A stretch of DNA of 64,000 bases from Streptomyces venezuelae ATCC 10712 (GCF_008639165.1 NZ_CP029197.1:1798001-1862000), one strand, 5' to 3'; shown: positions 25,066 through 34,766, counted from the first letter of the stretch. Translations and numbers: made by a program. The notes: generated by a model not told the origin, from the letters alone.

Positions 25066-26853
25066 TCAGGCCGAGGGCGAGGGGGAGGCCTCGGGCGAGC
25101 CGCTGCCGGAAGGAGCCGGCTCCGGGGTCGTCGTGGCGGGCGCGGTGACCGTCAGCTTGATCTCGGCGCTGCCGCCGCCCGGCGCGGTCAGCCGCAGGAC
25201 GTACTCTCCGGCCTTGTCGCCCGCGAGGAGCGCCGGCAGGGAGATCAGTCCGTTCTCGTCGGTGGTCAGGACGAGGGTGCGCAGGGCGTTGCCGGAGGCG
25301 TCCTTGAAGTACGGGCCTTCGGCGCTCGCCTCGGTGTCCGACGCGGAGGCCACGACCATGGCGGTGACCCGCACACCGGGGGCGAGTGCGCCCTTGTCGG
25401 TGGCCTTGACCTGCACGGGCTGGGCGAAGGTGGTGCCGGTGTCGGCCGACAGCGGGTCACCGCCGACCCGGGCCAGCTTGTCCGCCGGGCGTTCGGTGAC
25501 GGTCGCGGTGAACTCGGCCGCGTCCAGGCCGCGGCCCACGACGGTGGCCTTGACGGTGAACGTCCCGGTCTTCTCGCCCGCCCGCAGGACGGGGGCGGCG
25601 GCGATGCCGGCCGAACCGGAGGTCACGGTGGCGGTCGTCGCGCCGCCGGCGAAGCGGGCGTCGGTGGTGCCGGTGATCTCGTAGCGGACGCTGACGCCGG
25701 CGACCGGCGCGCCCGCGGCGTCGAGGGCCGCGACCGAGGGCGACTTGGCGAAGTCGCGGCCGGTCGTCGCGGTCAGCTGCCCGGTGGAGACGGGGGCGAG
25801 CCGCGCGACCCGGGCGGCGGGCGGGACCGTCGGCGGCTTCGTCGGCGGGGTGACCGGGGGCTTGGACGGCTTCGTCGGCGGCGGGGTGACCTCCGAGGGG
25901 CCGCCCGGCTTCGAGGGGTTCGGCTTGGGCTGGCCCGTGCCGGACGGCTTGGGAGCGGGGGTCGTCGGAGCGGGCGGGAACGGCGAGCTGGGGCGGTTGC
26001 CCTGGCCGCGGCCGTCGCTGCGGTCGACGGGGAGGACACCGGTGCCGTCCGGGACCTGGTGGCTGCCGCGCCGGTAGAACTCGAACCAGGAGGTGACCGT
26101 GTTCAGGTACTCGGTCGAGCGGTTGTAGCTGAGGATCGCCCGGTCGAGGTCCGCCTTGAGCGCCAGGTTGCGGTCGTTGGCGCAGAGGTAGAGACCGGCT
26201 GCCTGCGCGGCGTCGTAGATGTTGTTCGGGTCCTTCTTCCCGTCGCTGTTCGCGTCCTGGCCCCAGGTGGCCCAGGTGGACGGGATGAACTGCATCGGGC
26301 CGACGGCGCGGTCGTGCGTGGTGTCGCCGTCGTAGGCACCGCGGTCGGTGTCGGAGATGTTGGCGAATCCGACGCCGTCGAGGACCGGGCCGAGGATCGG
26401 CTTGAGGGTCGTGCCGTTGGCGTCGACCGCTCCGCCGCGCGCCTGCCCGGACTCGACCTTGCCGATGCCGGCGAGCAGCTGCCAGGGAAGGTTGCAGCCG
26501 GGGTCGGTCGAGCGTATCGACTGCTCGGCGCGCTTGTAGGCGGCGAGCACCGACGCGGGTATGCCGGCCTCGGCGGGTCCGGTGATCACCGGCAGCTGGG
26601 TGGGCGCCCCGGGCTTGTTCGGCGTGTTCAGCGGCGGGAGGTCCGTGTAGTAGGGCGAATCGCCCGTGGCGGAGTCCTCGCCGGACGGCGACGCCGTGTC
26701 TCCGGCGCCGACGGCGCGGTCCCCTCCGGCGTTGTCCGTGGGCGGCGCCGTCGTCTCCGGCGCCTGCGAGGCGGCGAGCGCGGCGACCGCCGCCGCCACC
26801 ACCGCACCGCTGGTGGCCCCCCTGCGCAGCCTGCGGCCCAAGTGCGCTGACAT
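25066..26853 (-). CDS. secreted lytic murein transglycosylase with Ig-like repeats
   Basis: 595 residues. An N-terminal signal or anchor (about 1-30) and Thr/Pro/Ser linker precede an SLT/MltB-type catalytic domain (about 95-265): WQLLAGIGKVESGQ with catalytic Glu134, RAVGPMQFIPSTWATWG, and DPNNIYDAAQAAGLYLC. A Pro/Lys-rich wall-spanning linker (about 290-345) follows, then two beta-rich Ig-like/invasin-type modules (about 350-465 and 470-572) and a Pro/Ser tail. It cleaves peptidoglycan glycan strands to anhydro-products, outside the membrane. Role in hyphal growth or branching is plausible but not shown. Monocistronic. Confidence 0.88.
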   Translation of the reverse strand: MSAHLGRRLRRGATSGAVVAAAVAALAASQAPETTAPPTDNAGGDRAVGAGDTASPSGEDSATGDSPYYTDLPPLNTPNKPGAPTQLPVITGPAEAGIPASVLAAYKRAEQSIRSTDPGCNLPWQLLAGIGKVESGQARGGAVDANGTTLKPILGPVLDGVGFANISDTDRGAYDGDTTHDRAVGPMQFIPSTWATWGQDANSDGKKDPNNIYDAAQAAGLYLCANDRNLALKADLDRAILSYNRSTEYLNTVTSWFEFYRRGSHQVPDGTGVLPVDRSDGRGQGNRPSSPFPPAPTTPAPKPSGTGQPKPNPSKPGGPSEVTPPPTKPSKPPVTPPTKPPTVPPAARVARLAPVSTGQLTATTGRDFAKSPSVAALDAAGAPVAGVSVRYEITGTTDARFAGGATTATVTSGSAGIAAAPVLRAGEKTGTFTVKATVVGRGLDAAEFTATVTERPADKLARVGGDPLSADTGTTFAQPVQVKATDKGALAPGVRVTAMVVASASDTEASAEGPYFKDASGNALRTLVLTTDENGLISLPALLAGDKAGEYVLRLTAPGGGSAEIKLTVTAPATTTPEPAPSGSGSPEASPSPSA

Positions 26854-27093
26854 GTCCGTGGTCCCGTCCCTTCCCCCTCGACTGCGGTCCCGTGCTCCCC
26901 GCGCGAGACCTCTGGCGACCCTATGCCAACTCCGGCCCGCCAGGTACCGCGGCCTGACCGTGTTTCACGCTTTCGTCACCTCTCGGCCGCTTCCGGAACG
27001 GGGCGGCGGGAACCGGACGGCGGTGCGGGCGCCTCTTGGACAGCGGCCGATGATGGACTCCGGCCCTCGCCACCGGAACCTGGGGGAACACCG

Positions 27094-28014
27094 TTGCCGT
27101 TCACTCTGAGCCATGCCGCCGCCGTGCTCCCCGGGCTGCGCCGTGACGGGACCGCGCGCGGGCCGCTGGTCGCCTCCGGGCTCGTCGCGGGCTCCTTCGC
27201 CCCCGACATGACCTATTTCGCCGCGACGGCGTTCCCCGGGGCGATGACGTTCGGGGACGTCACCCACTCCCCCGTCGGGATCGTCACGGTCGACGTCCTG
27301 ATCACCGGCTCGCTGGTGGCCCTGTGGCTGGTCGTGCGGGAGCCGCTCGTGGCGCTGCTGCCCGCCCGGTGGCGGGGCCGGGTGTACGGGCTCGTCCGGG
27401 GCCGGGCCTGGCGCGAGCGCCATCCCGCGCTCCTGGCCGGCTGGTTCGGGCTCTCCGCGGTCCTCGGCGCGACCACCCATGTGGTCTGGGACTCCTTCAC
27501 CCACCTCGACCGCTGGGGCACCCGGGCGCTGCCGGTCCTCGGTGACGTCGTGGCCGGGTTCCCCTTCTATCTCTACGTGCAGTACGGGAGTTCGGCGCTG
27601 GCCCTGGGCCTGCTGGCGTGGTGCGCCGCGCGGGCGCTGCGCTCCTCGGCGCCCGGCGGGGAGCTGCCGGCCGGGGTGCGCGTGCCCGGTCGGCGCGGCC
27701 GGCTGCTCGCGGCCGGGCTGATCGGCGGCTGCGTCCTCGCCGGCGTCGCCCACCGGGTGCTGCGCTGGGCGGCGTACTGGGGCTGGGACCGGATCGAGAC
27801 GCCGCTCGACGTCATTCCGACGGCCTGCTTCGGGGCCGGCGCGGGGCTCGCCGTCGGGCTCGTGCTGTACGGGACGGGGGTACGGCTCCGGGGGGCGTGG
27901 CCGGCTCCTGTGCCGGAGGCCCCGGCCGGTCCTCCCCCGCCCCCGGTGCCGGGAGCGGGGGAAGGGACGGGCCGGCCGGTTCCGTCGGAGCGCTCCCGTC
28001 GGGGATCTCGCTGA
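27094..28014 (+). CDS. DUF4184 multi-pass membrane protein
   Basis: 306 residues. PFTLSHAAAVLPGLRRDG and DMTYFAA, followed by THVVWDSFTHLDRWG, are hallmarks of DUF4184, an integral membrane family with conserved His/Asp residues reminiscent of membrane metal-dependent hydrolases. About five to six transmembrane segments are apparent. Start is TTG at 27094, supported by GGGGGA seven bases upstream and by the family N-terminus. The last about 50 residues are a Pro/Gly/Arg-rich tail without family character, and this part lies antisense to the end of the opposing serine hydrolase gene. Confidence 0.82.
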   Translation: MPFTLSHAAAVLPGLRRDGTARGPLVASGLVAGSFAPDMTYFAATAFPGAMTFGDVTHSPVGIVTVDVLITGSLVALWLVVREPLVALLPARWRGRVYGLVRGRAWRERHPALLAGWFGLSAVLGATTHVVWDSFTHLDRWGTRALPVLGDVVAGFPFYLYVQYGSSALALGLLAWCAARALRSSAPGGELPAGVRVPGRRGRLLAAGLIGGCVLAGVAHRVLRWAAYWGWDRIETPLDVIPTACFGAGAGLAVGLVLYGTGVRLRGAWPAPVPEAPAGPPPPPVPGAGEGTGRPVPSERSRRGSR

Positions 28015-28867
28015 TCTTCTCCGGCGGGGTGAAGCCGCGGGCCGCGGCGGCGCCGGAGAGTCTGCGGTGCACGGCGAGGGCGACTCCTTCCAGGGTGCGG
28101 ACGCCGTACCGCATGGTGGGGTTGTCGTGGCTGAGGAGGGCGATCCGGTAGTCGACCGGGGGCGCGTCGGGCGCGGGCCGCGCGATGCCGATGCTGTGGA
28201 CGCGCCAGGCGTGGGTGGCGCGGGGCAGCCAGCCGTTCTTGAGGTGCACCTTGACCGTACGGGGCGCGCCCGCGGTGACGCCCCAGGCCTGGTCGCGGAC
28301 GACCTGGCCCATCAGGTCCATCGCCTGGGGGCGGCGTGACACCGCGGCGAGCAGGGCCAGTTGGTCGCGGGCGCTGGTGCGGGTGAGGCCCCAGTAGCGG
28401 TCGTGTCCGAGGACGGTGTCCCGGGCGCCCGCCTCGCGCAGCACCCGGTTCAGCCGGGCGCGGGAGAGGCCCTGCCACAGGTCGCTGGCGGCGGTGTTGT
28501 CGGAGCGGGTGATCATCGCCTTCATCCGCCGGGACTCCATGGCGGTGGGGGCCCGGCCGAGTTCTTCGGCGCGGCCGAGGACGGCCTGCATGATGAGGAC
28601 CTTGGCGATGCTGGCGGAGTCGTACAGCTGGGCGTCGCCGAGCCGGCAGCGCAGGCCGCGCGCGGGATCGTGGAGGGCGAGGGAGACCTGGCCGTCGCGG
28701 GCCTTGAGGGCGGTGGTGATGTCCTCGGAGAGGCGGCCGGCGAGGGTGGGCTCCCGGGTGGAGGTGCAGAGGGCGGGGGCGCTGTGCGCTTCGGCGGGCC
28801 AGGCCGTGGCCGTGCCCAGGAGGGTGCCCAGCAGGGCCCAGGTGCGGAGGTGGGGGCGGGTGACCAT
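27812..28867 (-). CDS. secreted serine hydrolase of the class A beta-lactamase fold
   Basis: 351 residues. Signal peptide (1-28) then a penicillin-binding/beta-lactamase-like domain: SxxK as Ser86-Ile-Ala-Lys89 in YDSASIAKV, SDN at 122-124 and a KTG-like KNG at 210-212. A clear general-base Glu of true class A beta-lactamases was not seen, so a peptidase or non-lactamase role is more likely. After about residue 280 the fold is complete; the last 67 residues are a Pro/Arg-rich tail encoded antisense to the end of the DUF4184 gene (203-bp tail-to-tail overlap). It lies downstream of polA beyond a terminator. Confidence 0.82.
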   Translation of the reverse strand: MVTRPHLRTWALLGTLLGTATAWPAEAHSAPALCTSTREPTLAGRLSEDITTALKARDGQVSLALHDPARGLRCRLGDAQLYDSASIAKVLIMQAVLGRAEELGRAPTAMESRRMKAMITRSDNTAASDLWQGLSRARLNRVLREAGARDTVLGHDRYWGLTRTSARDQLALLAAVSRRPQAMDLMGQVVRDQAWGVTAGAPRTVKVHLKNGWLPRATHAWRVHSIGIARPAPDAPPVDYRIALLSHDNPTMRYGVRTLEGVALAVHRRLSGAAAARGFTPPEKISEIPDGSAPTEPAGPSLPPLPAPGAGEDRPGPPAQEPATPPGAVPPSRTARARRRAPRRPRSRPSE

Positions 28868-28953
28868 GGGCCCAGTCTCTGGAGCCGGGCGCTCGGGGCG
28901 CGCCCTTACTGGTCCACCTGGCTCACCCCCGCCGTGCCCGGACCCCGCGCCGT

Positions 28954-28987
28954 GCCCGGACCCGCGCCGTGTGGTGCGGGTCCGGGC
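28954..28987 (-). terminator. polA terminator
   Basis: A perfect 12-base stem (GCCCGGACCCGC with GCGGGTCCGGGC) with a 10-base loop lies about 50 bp past the polA stop, in a stretch built of repeated GTGCCCGGACC and GGGCCCGG words. Confidence 0.7.
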
Positions 28988-29037
28988 GGGGCGACGGCCC
29001 CGGGCGCTCCGGGGGCCCGGGGCCCGGGGGCCCGGGG

Positions 29038-31749
29038 TCAGTGCGCCGCCGAGTCCCAGTTCTGGCCGACGCCGACGGAGACGTCGAGGGGGGCGCGGAG
29101 GTCGGCTGCCGCCGACATCTGTGCGCGGACCAAGGTCTCGACCCGGTCCCGCTCGCCGGGGGCGAGTTCGAGGACGATTTCGTCGTGGACCTGGAGGAGC
29201 ATCCGGGAGGCGAGGCCCGCTTCCGTCAGGGCCCGGTCGACGTTCAGCATGGCGACCTTGACGATGTCGGCGGCCGTGCCCTGGATCGGGGCGTTGAGCG
29301 CCATGCGCTCGGCGGCCTCGCGGCGCTGCCGGTTGTCGCTGTTGAGGTCGGGCAGGTAGCGGCGGCGGCCGAGCATGGTCTCGGTGTAGCCGGTGGCGCG
29401 GGCCTCGTCGACGACCCGGCGCAGGTAGTCGCGCACCCCGCCGAAGCGCTCGAAGTAGGTGTCCATCAGGCCGCGGGCCTCGCCCGGGTCGATGTTCAGC
29501 TGCTGGGAGAGCCCGAAGGCCGAGAGGCCGTAGGCCAGGCCGTACGACATGGCCTTGATCTTGCGGCGCATCTCGGCGTCGACGGCGGACCGCTCGACGC
29601 CGAAGACCTGGGAGGCGACGGTGGTGTGGAGGTCCTCACCGGAGGTGAAGGCCTCGATGAGGCCGGCGTCCTCGGAGAGGTGGGCCATGACGCGCAGCTC
29701 GATCTGGCTGTAGTCGGCGGTCATGAGGGCCTCGAAACCCTCGCCGACGACGAAGCCGTGCCGGATGGCCCGGCCCTCGTCCGTCCGTACCGGCACGTTC
29801 TGCAGGTTGGGGTCGGTGGAGGAGAGCCGGCCGGTGGCGGCGACGGTCTGGCTGAAAGTGGTGTGGATGCGACCGTCGGCGCCGATCGTCTTGATCAGGC
29901 CCTCGACGGTGGAGCGCAGCCGGGCCTGCTCGCGGTGGCGGAGCATGATCACGGGCAGCTCGTGCTCGGTCTGGGCGGCCAGCCAGGCGAGCGCGTCCGC
30001 GTCCGTCGTGTACCCGGTCTTGGTCTTCTTGGTCTTCGGCAGGTTCAGCTCGCCGAAGAAGACCTCCTGGAGCTGCTTGGGCGAGCCGAGGTTGAACTCG
30101 TGGCCGACGGAGGCGTGCGCCTCCTTCACGGCCTGCTGGACGGCCCCGGCGAACTGCTGCTCCATGGCCTCCAGGTGGTCGCGGTCGGCGGCGATGCCGT
30201 GCCGCTCCAGGCGGGCGAGGAGGGCGGAGGTGGGCAGCTCGACCTGGTGCAGGAGCTCGCGGGCGCCGACCTCGTCCAGCTTCTCCGCGAAGGCGTCGCC
30301 GAGGTCGAGGACGGCCCTCGCCTGGGTCATGAGGGCCTCGGCCTCGGCGGTGTCGTCGGCGCCGAAGGCGAGCTGGCCGTCGGCGGCGGCCGCGGGGGCG
30401 AGCTCGCGGTGGAGGTACTCGACGGAGAGCGCGTCGAGGGCGAAGGAGCGCCGGCCGGGCTTGACGAGGTAGGCGGCGAGGGCGGTGTCCATGGTGACGC
30501 CCGCGATGCTCCAGCCGTGCTCGGGGAAGACCCGCATCGCGCCCTTGGCGTTGTGCAGGACCTTCGGCCGGTCGGGGTCGGCGATCCACGCGGCCCAGGC
30601 CCGCTCGTCGGCCTCGTCGAGCGCGCTCGGTTCGAACCAGGCGGCGGCGCCTCCGGCGGCGGCGAGGGCGACCTCGCTCACGTTGCCCGTGCCGAGGGCC
30701 CAGCTGTCGACGGTGGCGACGCCGAGGGGCTCGGTGCCGTGCTCGGCGAGCCAGGGGGCGAGCTCGCCGGCGCCGAGGACGGTGCCGTCGATCTCGACGC
30801 CGGCCTGCGGGGCGGGGGCGGTGTCCTCGGCGGCGCCCGGGTCGACGGCGAGGAGCCGCTCGCGCAGCGAGGGGTTGCGGATCTCCAGGGTGTCGAGGAC
30901 GAGGGCGACGGCCCCCCGGTCGTACGGCTCGCGGGCGAGGTCCGCGACGCCCTTCGGCAGCTCGACGTCCGTGACCATGGCGGTCAGGCGGCGGTTGAGC
31001 TTGACCGACTCCAGGTGGTCGCGGAAGTTCTGGCCGGCCTTGCCCTTGACCTCCTCGGCGCGCGCGACGAGCTCGTCGAAGGAGCCGAACTGGTTGATCC
31101 ACTTGGCGGCGGTCTTCTCGCCGACGCCGGGGATGCCGGGGAGGTTGTCCGACGGGTCGCCGCGCAGGGCCGCGAAGTCGGGGTACTGCGAGGGCGTGAG
31201 GCCGTACTTCTCCTGGACCTTCTCCGGGGTGTAGTGGGTGACCTCGGAGACGCCCTTGGTCGGGTAGATCACGGTGGTGCGGTCGGAGACCAGCTGGAAG
31301 GAGTCCCGGTCGCCGGTGAAGATCCGGACGTCGAAGCCCTCGGCCTCGGCCTGGACGGTGAGGGTCGCGATGACGTCGTCGGCCTCGAAGCCGTCGACGG
31401 CGAAGCGCGGCACGTTCATCGCGTCCAGGAGCTCGCCGATCAGCTCGACCTGGCCCTTGAACTCGTCGGGGGTCTTCGAGCGGTTCGCCTTGTACTCCGG
31501 GAACTCCTCGGACCGCCAGGTCTTGCGGGACACGTCGAAGGCGACCGCGAAGTGCGTGGGCGCCTCGTCGCGCAGCGTGTTCGCCAGCATCGAGGCGAAG
31601 CCGTAGATCGCGTTCGTCGGCTGTCCGGTCGCGGTGGTGAAGTTCTCCGCGGGCAGCGCGAAGAACGCCCGGTACGCGAGCGAGTGCCCGTCCATGAGGA
31701 GCAGGCGGGGGCGGGTGTCTGCGGGGTTCTTCGATGCTGTCTCGGCCAC
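29038..31749 (-). CDS. polA: DNA polymerase I
   Basis: 903 residues. The 5'-3' exonuclease domain spans about 1-300 (LLLMDGHSLAYRAFFALP, FAVDGFEADDVIATL, GDRDSFQLV and GDPSDNLPGIPGVGEKTA). The middle 3'-5' exonuclease-like domain (about 310-490) lacks recognisable catalytic acidic motifs, for example VATVDSWAL where DTE would be expected, so proofreading is probably absent as in other actinobacteria. The polymerase domain follows, with motif A ADYSQIELRVMAHLS, motif B RRKIKAMSYGLAYGLS and motif C LQVHDEIVLE. It fills gaps in repair and Okazaki processing. GTG at 31749 has AGGAT upstream. Divergent from the oxidoreductase gene. Confidence 0.96.
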   Translation of the reverse strand: MAETASKNPADTRPRLLLMDGHSLAYRAFFALPAENFTTATGQPTNAIYGFASMLANTLRDEAPTHFAVAFDVSRKTWRSEEFPEYKANRSKTPDEFKGQVELIGELLDAMNVPRFAVDGFEADDVIATLTVQAEAEGFDVRIFTGDRDSFQLVSDRTTVIYPTKGVSEVTHYTPEKVQEKYGLTPSQYPDFAALRGDPSDNLPGIPGVGEKTAAKWINQFGSFDELVARAEEVKGKAGQNFRDHLESVKLNRRLTAMVTDVELPKGVADLAREPYDRGAVALVLDTLEIRNPSLRERLLAVDPGAAEDTAPAPQAGVEIDGTVLGAGELAPWLAEHGTEPLGVATVDSWALGTGNVSEVALAAAGGAAAWFEPSALDEADERAWAAWIADPDRPKVLHNAKGAMRVFPEHGWSIAGVTMDTALAAYLVKPGRRSFALDALSVEYLHRELAPAAAADGQLAFGADDTAEAEALMTQARAVLDLGDAFAEKLDEVGARELLHQVELPTSALLARLERHGIAADRDHLEAMEQQFAGAVQQAVKEAHASVGHEFNLGSPKQLQEVFFGELNLPKTKKTKTGYTTDADALAWLAAQTEHELPVIMLRHREQARLRSTVEGLIKTIGADGRIHTTFSQTVAATGRLSSTDPNLQNVPVRTDEGRAIRHGFVVGEGFEALMTADYSQIELRVMAHLSEDAGLIEAFTSGEDLHTTVASQVFGVERSAVDAEMRRKIKAMSYGLAYGLSAFGLSQQLNIDPGEARGLMDTYFERFGGVRDYLRRVVDEARATGYTETMLGRRRYLPDLNSDNRQRREAAERMALNAPIQGTAADIVKVAMLNVDRALTEAGLASRMLLQVHDEIVLELAPGERDRVETLVRAQMSAAADLRAPLDVSVGVGQNWDSAAH

Positions 31750-31883
31750 ATGACGATCCTGCCACGGACGACTGACAATCCCGTCCACCGTTCCCGTCCG
31801 CACCGGCGGGGTGCCGGGCTGTCGGTGCCGCGTGACAGGATCGGAGACGTACGCCACAGGTTCACCGCTCAAGGGAGAGCGCG

Positions 31884-34166
31884 ATGGTCAGCAAGCCGCC
31901 GGTCGGCGACCCGGTCCAGGACGCACCGCAGGTCACGCCGCCGCAGCACGCCGCCGCCGGGCTGCCCGCCATCGGGCACACGCTGCGGATCGCCCAGGAG
32001 CAGATGGGGCTGCGGCGCACCGCGCGGACCCTGCTCAAGGTCAACCAGAAGGACGGCTTCGACTGCCCCGGCTGCGCCTGGCCCGAGGCGGACAAGCGGC
32101 ACGTGGCGGAGTTCTGCGAGAACGGCGCGAAGGCGGTGGCCGAGGAGGCGACCCTGCGCCGGGTGACCCCCGAGTTCTTCGCCGCGCACCCGGTGGCGGA
32201 CCTGGCGACGCGCAGCGGGTACTGGCTGGGCCAGCAGGGCCGGATCACGCAGCCGATGCTGCTGGCGGAGGACGGCGACCGGTACGAGCCGGTGAGCTGG
32301 GAGCGGGCCTTCGCGATCATCGCGGAGGAGCTCCGGGCGCTCGCCTCCCCCGACGAGGCGCTGTTCTACACCTCGGGGCGGACGAGCAACGAGGCGGCGT
32401 TCCTGCTTCAGCTCTTCGCCCGCGAGTTCGGCACGAACAACCTGCCGGACTGCTCCAACATGTGCCACGAATCCTCGGGCTCGGCCCTGACGGAGACCAT
32501 CGGCATCGGCAAGGGCAGCGTCTCCCTGGAGGACCTGCACCGGGCGGACCTGATCATCGTCGCCGGGCAGAACCCGGGGACGAACCATCCGCGCATGCTC
32601 TCGGCCCTGGAGAAGGCCAAGGCGGGCGGCGCGCGGATCATCTCGGTCAATCCGCTGCCCGAGGCGGGCCTCGAGCGGTTCAAGAACCCGCAGACGCCGC
32701 AGGGCATGCTCCGGGGCGCCGCCCTGGGCGACCTCTTCCTTCAGATCAGGATCGGCGGCGACCAGGCCCTCTTCCGGCTCCTCAACAAGCTGGTCCTGGA
32801 GACGCCGGGCGCGGTCGACGAGGAGTTCGTCCGGGACCACACCCATGGGTACGAGGAGTTCGTGACGGCGGCCAAGGAGGCCGACTGGGACGAGACCCTG
32901 GCCGCGACCGGGCTCGGCCGTGCCGAGATCGAGCGGGCCCTGGAGATGGTGCTCGCCTCGGAGCGGACCGTCGTCTGCTGGGCGATGGGTCTCACCCAGC
33001 ACAAGCACTCGGTGCCGACGATCCGTGAGGTCGTCAACTTCCTTCTCCTGCGCGGGAACATCGGCCGGCCGGGCGCGGGGGTGTGCCCGGTGCGCGGCCA
33101 TTCGAACGTGCAGGGCGACCGCACGATGGGGATCTTCGAGCGTCCCGCGCCGGCCTTCCTCGACGCCCTGGACAAGGAGTTCGGGATCGTGTCGCCGCGC
33201 CACCACGGTTTCGACGTGGTCCGGTCGATCCAGGCGCTGCGCGACGGCGAGGCGAAGGTGTTCTTCGCGATGGGCGGGAACTTCGTGGGGGCGACGCCCG
33301 ACACGGAGGTGACGGAGGCGGCGATGCGCCGGGCCCGGCTGACCGTCCACGTCTCGACGAAGCTGAACCGCTCGCACGCGGTGACGGGCACGCGCGCGCT
33401 GATCCTGCCGACGCTCGGCCGCACGGACAAGGACGTGCAGGCGAGCGGGAAGCAGTTCGTGACGGTCGAGGACTCGATGAGCCTGGTGCACGCCTCGCGG
33501 GGCAATCTGCCGCCGGCGAGCCCGCACCTGCTGTCGGAGCCGGCGATCGTGGCGCGGATGGCGCGGGCGGTCCTGGGCGACGGGTCGGCCACGCCCTGGG
33601 AGGAGTTCGAGGCGGACTACGCCGCGATCCGGGACCGCATCGCGCGTGTGGTGCCCGGCTTCCAGGACTTCAACGCCCGGCTGGCGGCGGACCCGGGCGG
33701 CTTCCGGCTGCCGCACGGTCCGCGGGACGAGCGCCGCTTCCCGACGGCGACGGGCAAGGCCAATTTCACGGCGGCGCCCGTGGAGTACCCGAAGGTGCCG
33801 GAGGGGCGGCTGCTGCTCCAGACCCTGCGCTCGCACGACCAGTACAACACCACGATCTACGGTCTCGACGACCGCTACCGGGGCATCAAGGGCGGCCGCA
33901 GGGTCGTCCTGGTCCATCCCCGGGACGCGGCGGCGGCCGGCTTCGAGGACGGGGCGTACGTGGATCTGGTGAGCGAGTGGACCGACGGCAGCGAGCGGCG
34001 GGCGCCCGGTTTCCGGCTGGTGCACTACCCGACGTCCCGGGGGTGCGCGGCGGCCTACTACCCGGAGACGAACGTCCTGGTGCCGCTGGAGTCGACGGCG
34101 GACGTCAGCAACACCCCCGCGAGCAAGTCCGTGATCGTCCGTCTGGAACAATCCCCCTCCGCCTAA
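31884..34166 (+). CDS. molybdopterin oxidoreductase, FdhF/YdeP family
   Basis: 760 residues. An N-terminal Cys cluster (Cys61, Cys64 and Cys78 in DGFDCPGCAWPE ... AEFCENG) could hold an Fe-S centre or a zinc. The body is the DMSO reductase-type fold: FYTSGRTSNEAAFLLQLFAREFGTNNLPDCSNMCHESS, IIVAGQNPGTNHPRM, RGNIGRPGAGVCPVRGHSNVQGDRTMG (each read in parts), and a C-terminal molydopterin dinucleotide-binding domain with FPTATGKANF. It matches the YdeP group, formate-dehydrogenase-like enzymes of uncertain substrate, in the cytoplasm. AGGGAGAGC lies upstream of the ATG. The thioesterase gene follows 75 bp downstream. Confidence 0.9.
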   Translation: MVSKPPVGDPVQDAPQVTPPQHAAAGLPAIGHTLRIAQEQMGLRRTARTLLKVNQKDGFDCPGCAWPEADKRHVAEFCENGAKAVAEEATLRRVTPEFFAAHPVADLATRSGYWLGQQGRITQPMLLAEDGDRYEPVSWERAFAIIAEELRALASPDEALFYTSGRTSNEAAFLLQLFAREFGTNNLPDCSNMCHESSGSALTETIGIGKGSVSLEDLHRADLIIVAGQNPGTNHPRMLSALEKAKAGGARIISVNPLPEAGLERFKNPQTPQGMLRGAALGDLFLQIRIGGDQALFRLLNKLVLETPGAVDEEFVRDHTHGYEEFVTAAKEADWDETLAATGLGRAEIERALEMVLASERTVVCWAMGLTQHKHSVPTIREVVNFLLLRGNIGRPGAGVCPVRGHSNVQGDRTMGIFERPAPAFLDALDKEFGIVSPRHHGFDVVRSIQALRDGEAKVFFAMGGNFVGATPDTEVTEAAMRRARLTVHVSTKLNRSHAVTGTRALILPTLGRTDKDVQASGKQFVTVEDSMSLVHASRGNLPPASPHLLSEPAIVARMARAVLGDGSATPWEEFEADYAAIRDRIARVVPGFQDFNARLAADPGGFRLPHGPRDERRFPTATGKANFTAAPVEYPKVPEGRLLLQTLRSHDQYNTTIYGLDDRYRGIKGGRRVVLVHPRDAAAAGFEDGAYVDLVSEWTDGSERRAPGFRLVHYPTSRGCAAAYYPETNVLVPLESTADVSNTPASKSVIVRLEQSPSA

Positions 34167-34241
34167 GCGTTTGCTCAGGCAGCTCAGGAACACAGCAGTA
34201 CGCAGCCACACCACGACGTACGCAGACGAACGGAGCCGGGC

Positions 34242-34712
34242 ATGGGTGAGCAGCAGCACGTGAAGTTCCCGCAGGAGGTCATCGACGAGTACGCGGCGCT
34301 GGGCGTGGACCTCCCGGCCCTCTTCTCGGCCGGGCACCTGGGGAACCGGATGGGCGTCCAGATCCTGGAGGCCTCCGCCGAGCGGGTCGTCGGGGTCATG
34401 CCGGTGGAGGGCAACACCCAGCCGTACGGTCTGCTGCACGGCGGCGCGTCGGCGGTGCTGGCGGAGACGCTCGGCTCGGTCGGCTCGATGCTGCACGGCG
34501 GGGTGTCGAAGATCGCGGTGGGCGTCGACCTGAACTGCACGCACCACCGCGGGGTGCGCAGCGGCCTGGTGACGGGCGTGGCGACGCCGGTGCACCGCGG
34601 GCGGTCGACGGCCACGTACGAGATCGTGATCACCGACGAGCAGGACAAGCGGGTGTGCACGGCGCGGCTGACCTGTCTGCTGCGTGAGGTCGGCCCGAAG
34701 GACACCGTCTGA
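34242..34712 (+). CDS. PaaI-type hotdog-fold thioesterase
   Basis: 156 residues with a single hotdog domain. The core motif GNTQPYGLLHGGASAVLAETLGS (about 58-80, read in parts) carries the HGG and acidic residue typical of PaaI/YbdB-type acyl-CoA thioesterases. GVDLNCTHHRGVRSGLVTGVATPVHRGRSTATYEI (read in parts) completes the sheet. It probably hydrolyses an aromatic or short-chain acyl-CoA. Its own short leader separates it from the oxidoreductase gene, and a strong terminator follows. Confidence 0.88.
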   Translation: MGEQQHVKFPQEVIDEYAALGVDLPALFSAGHLGNRMGVQILEASAERVVGVMPVEGNTQPYGLLHGGASAVLAETLGSVGSMLHGGVSKIAVGVDLNCTHHRGVRSGLVTGVATPVHRGRSTATYEIVITDEQDKRVCTARLTCLLREVGPKDTV

Positions 34713-34734
34713 CCAGCGCACGGGATCGGCGGAA

Positions 34735-34766
34735 GGGGGCGGCACCCACGGGGTGCCGCCCCCTTT
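34735..34766 (+). terminator. terminator after the thioesterase gene
   Basis: A perfect 13-base stem (GGGGGCGGCACCC with GGGTGCCGCCCCC), 3-base ACG loop and a TTT tail. Confidence 0.9.

Noticed and set aside
26854-27093. c-di-AMP (ydaO) riboswitch before the lytic transglycosylase, as known for other Streptomyces cell-wall hydrolases
   Set aside because: The conserved core of that riboswitch could not be recognised in the 240-bp leader.
28969-32166. A 1065-codon open frame on the + strand antisense to polA
   Set aside because: The complement encodes an intact DNA polymerase I. The frame also runs across the polA start and the next promoter.
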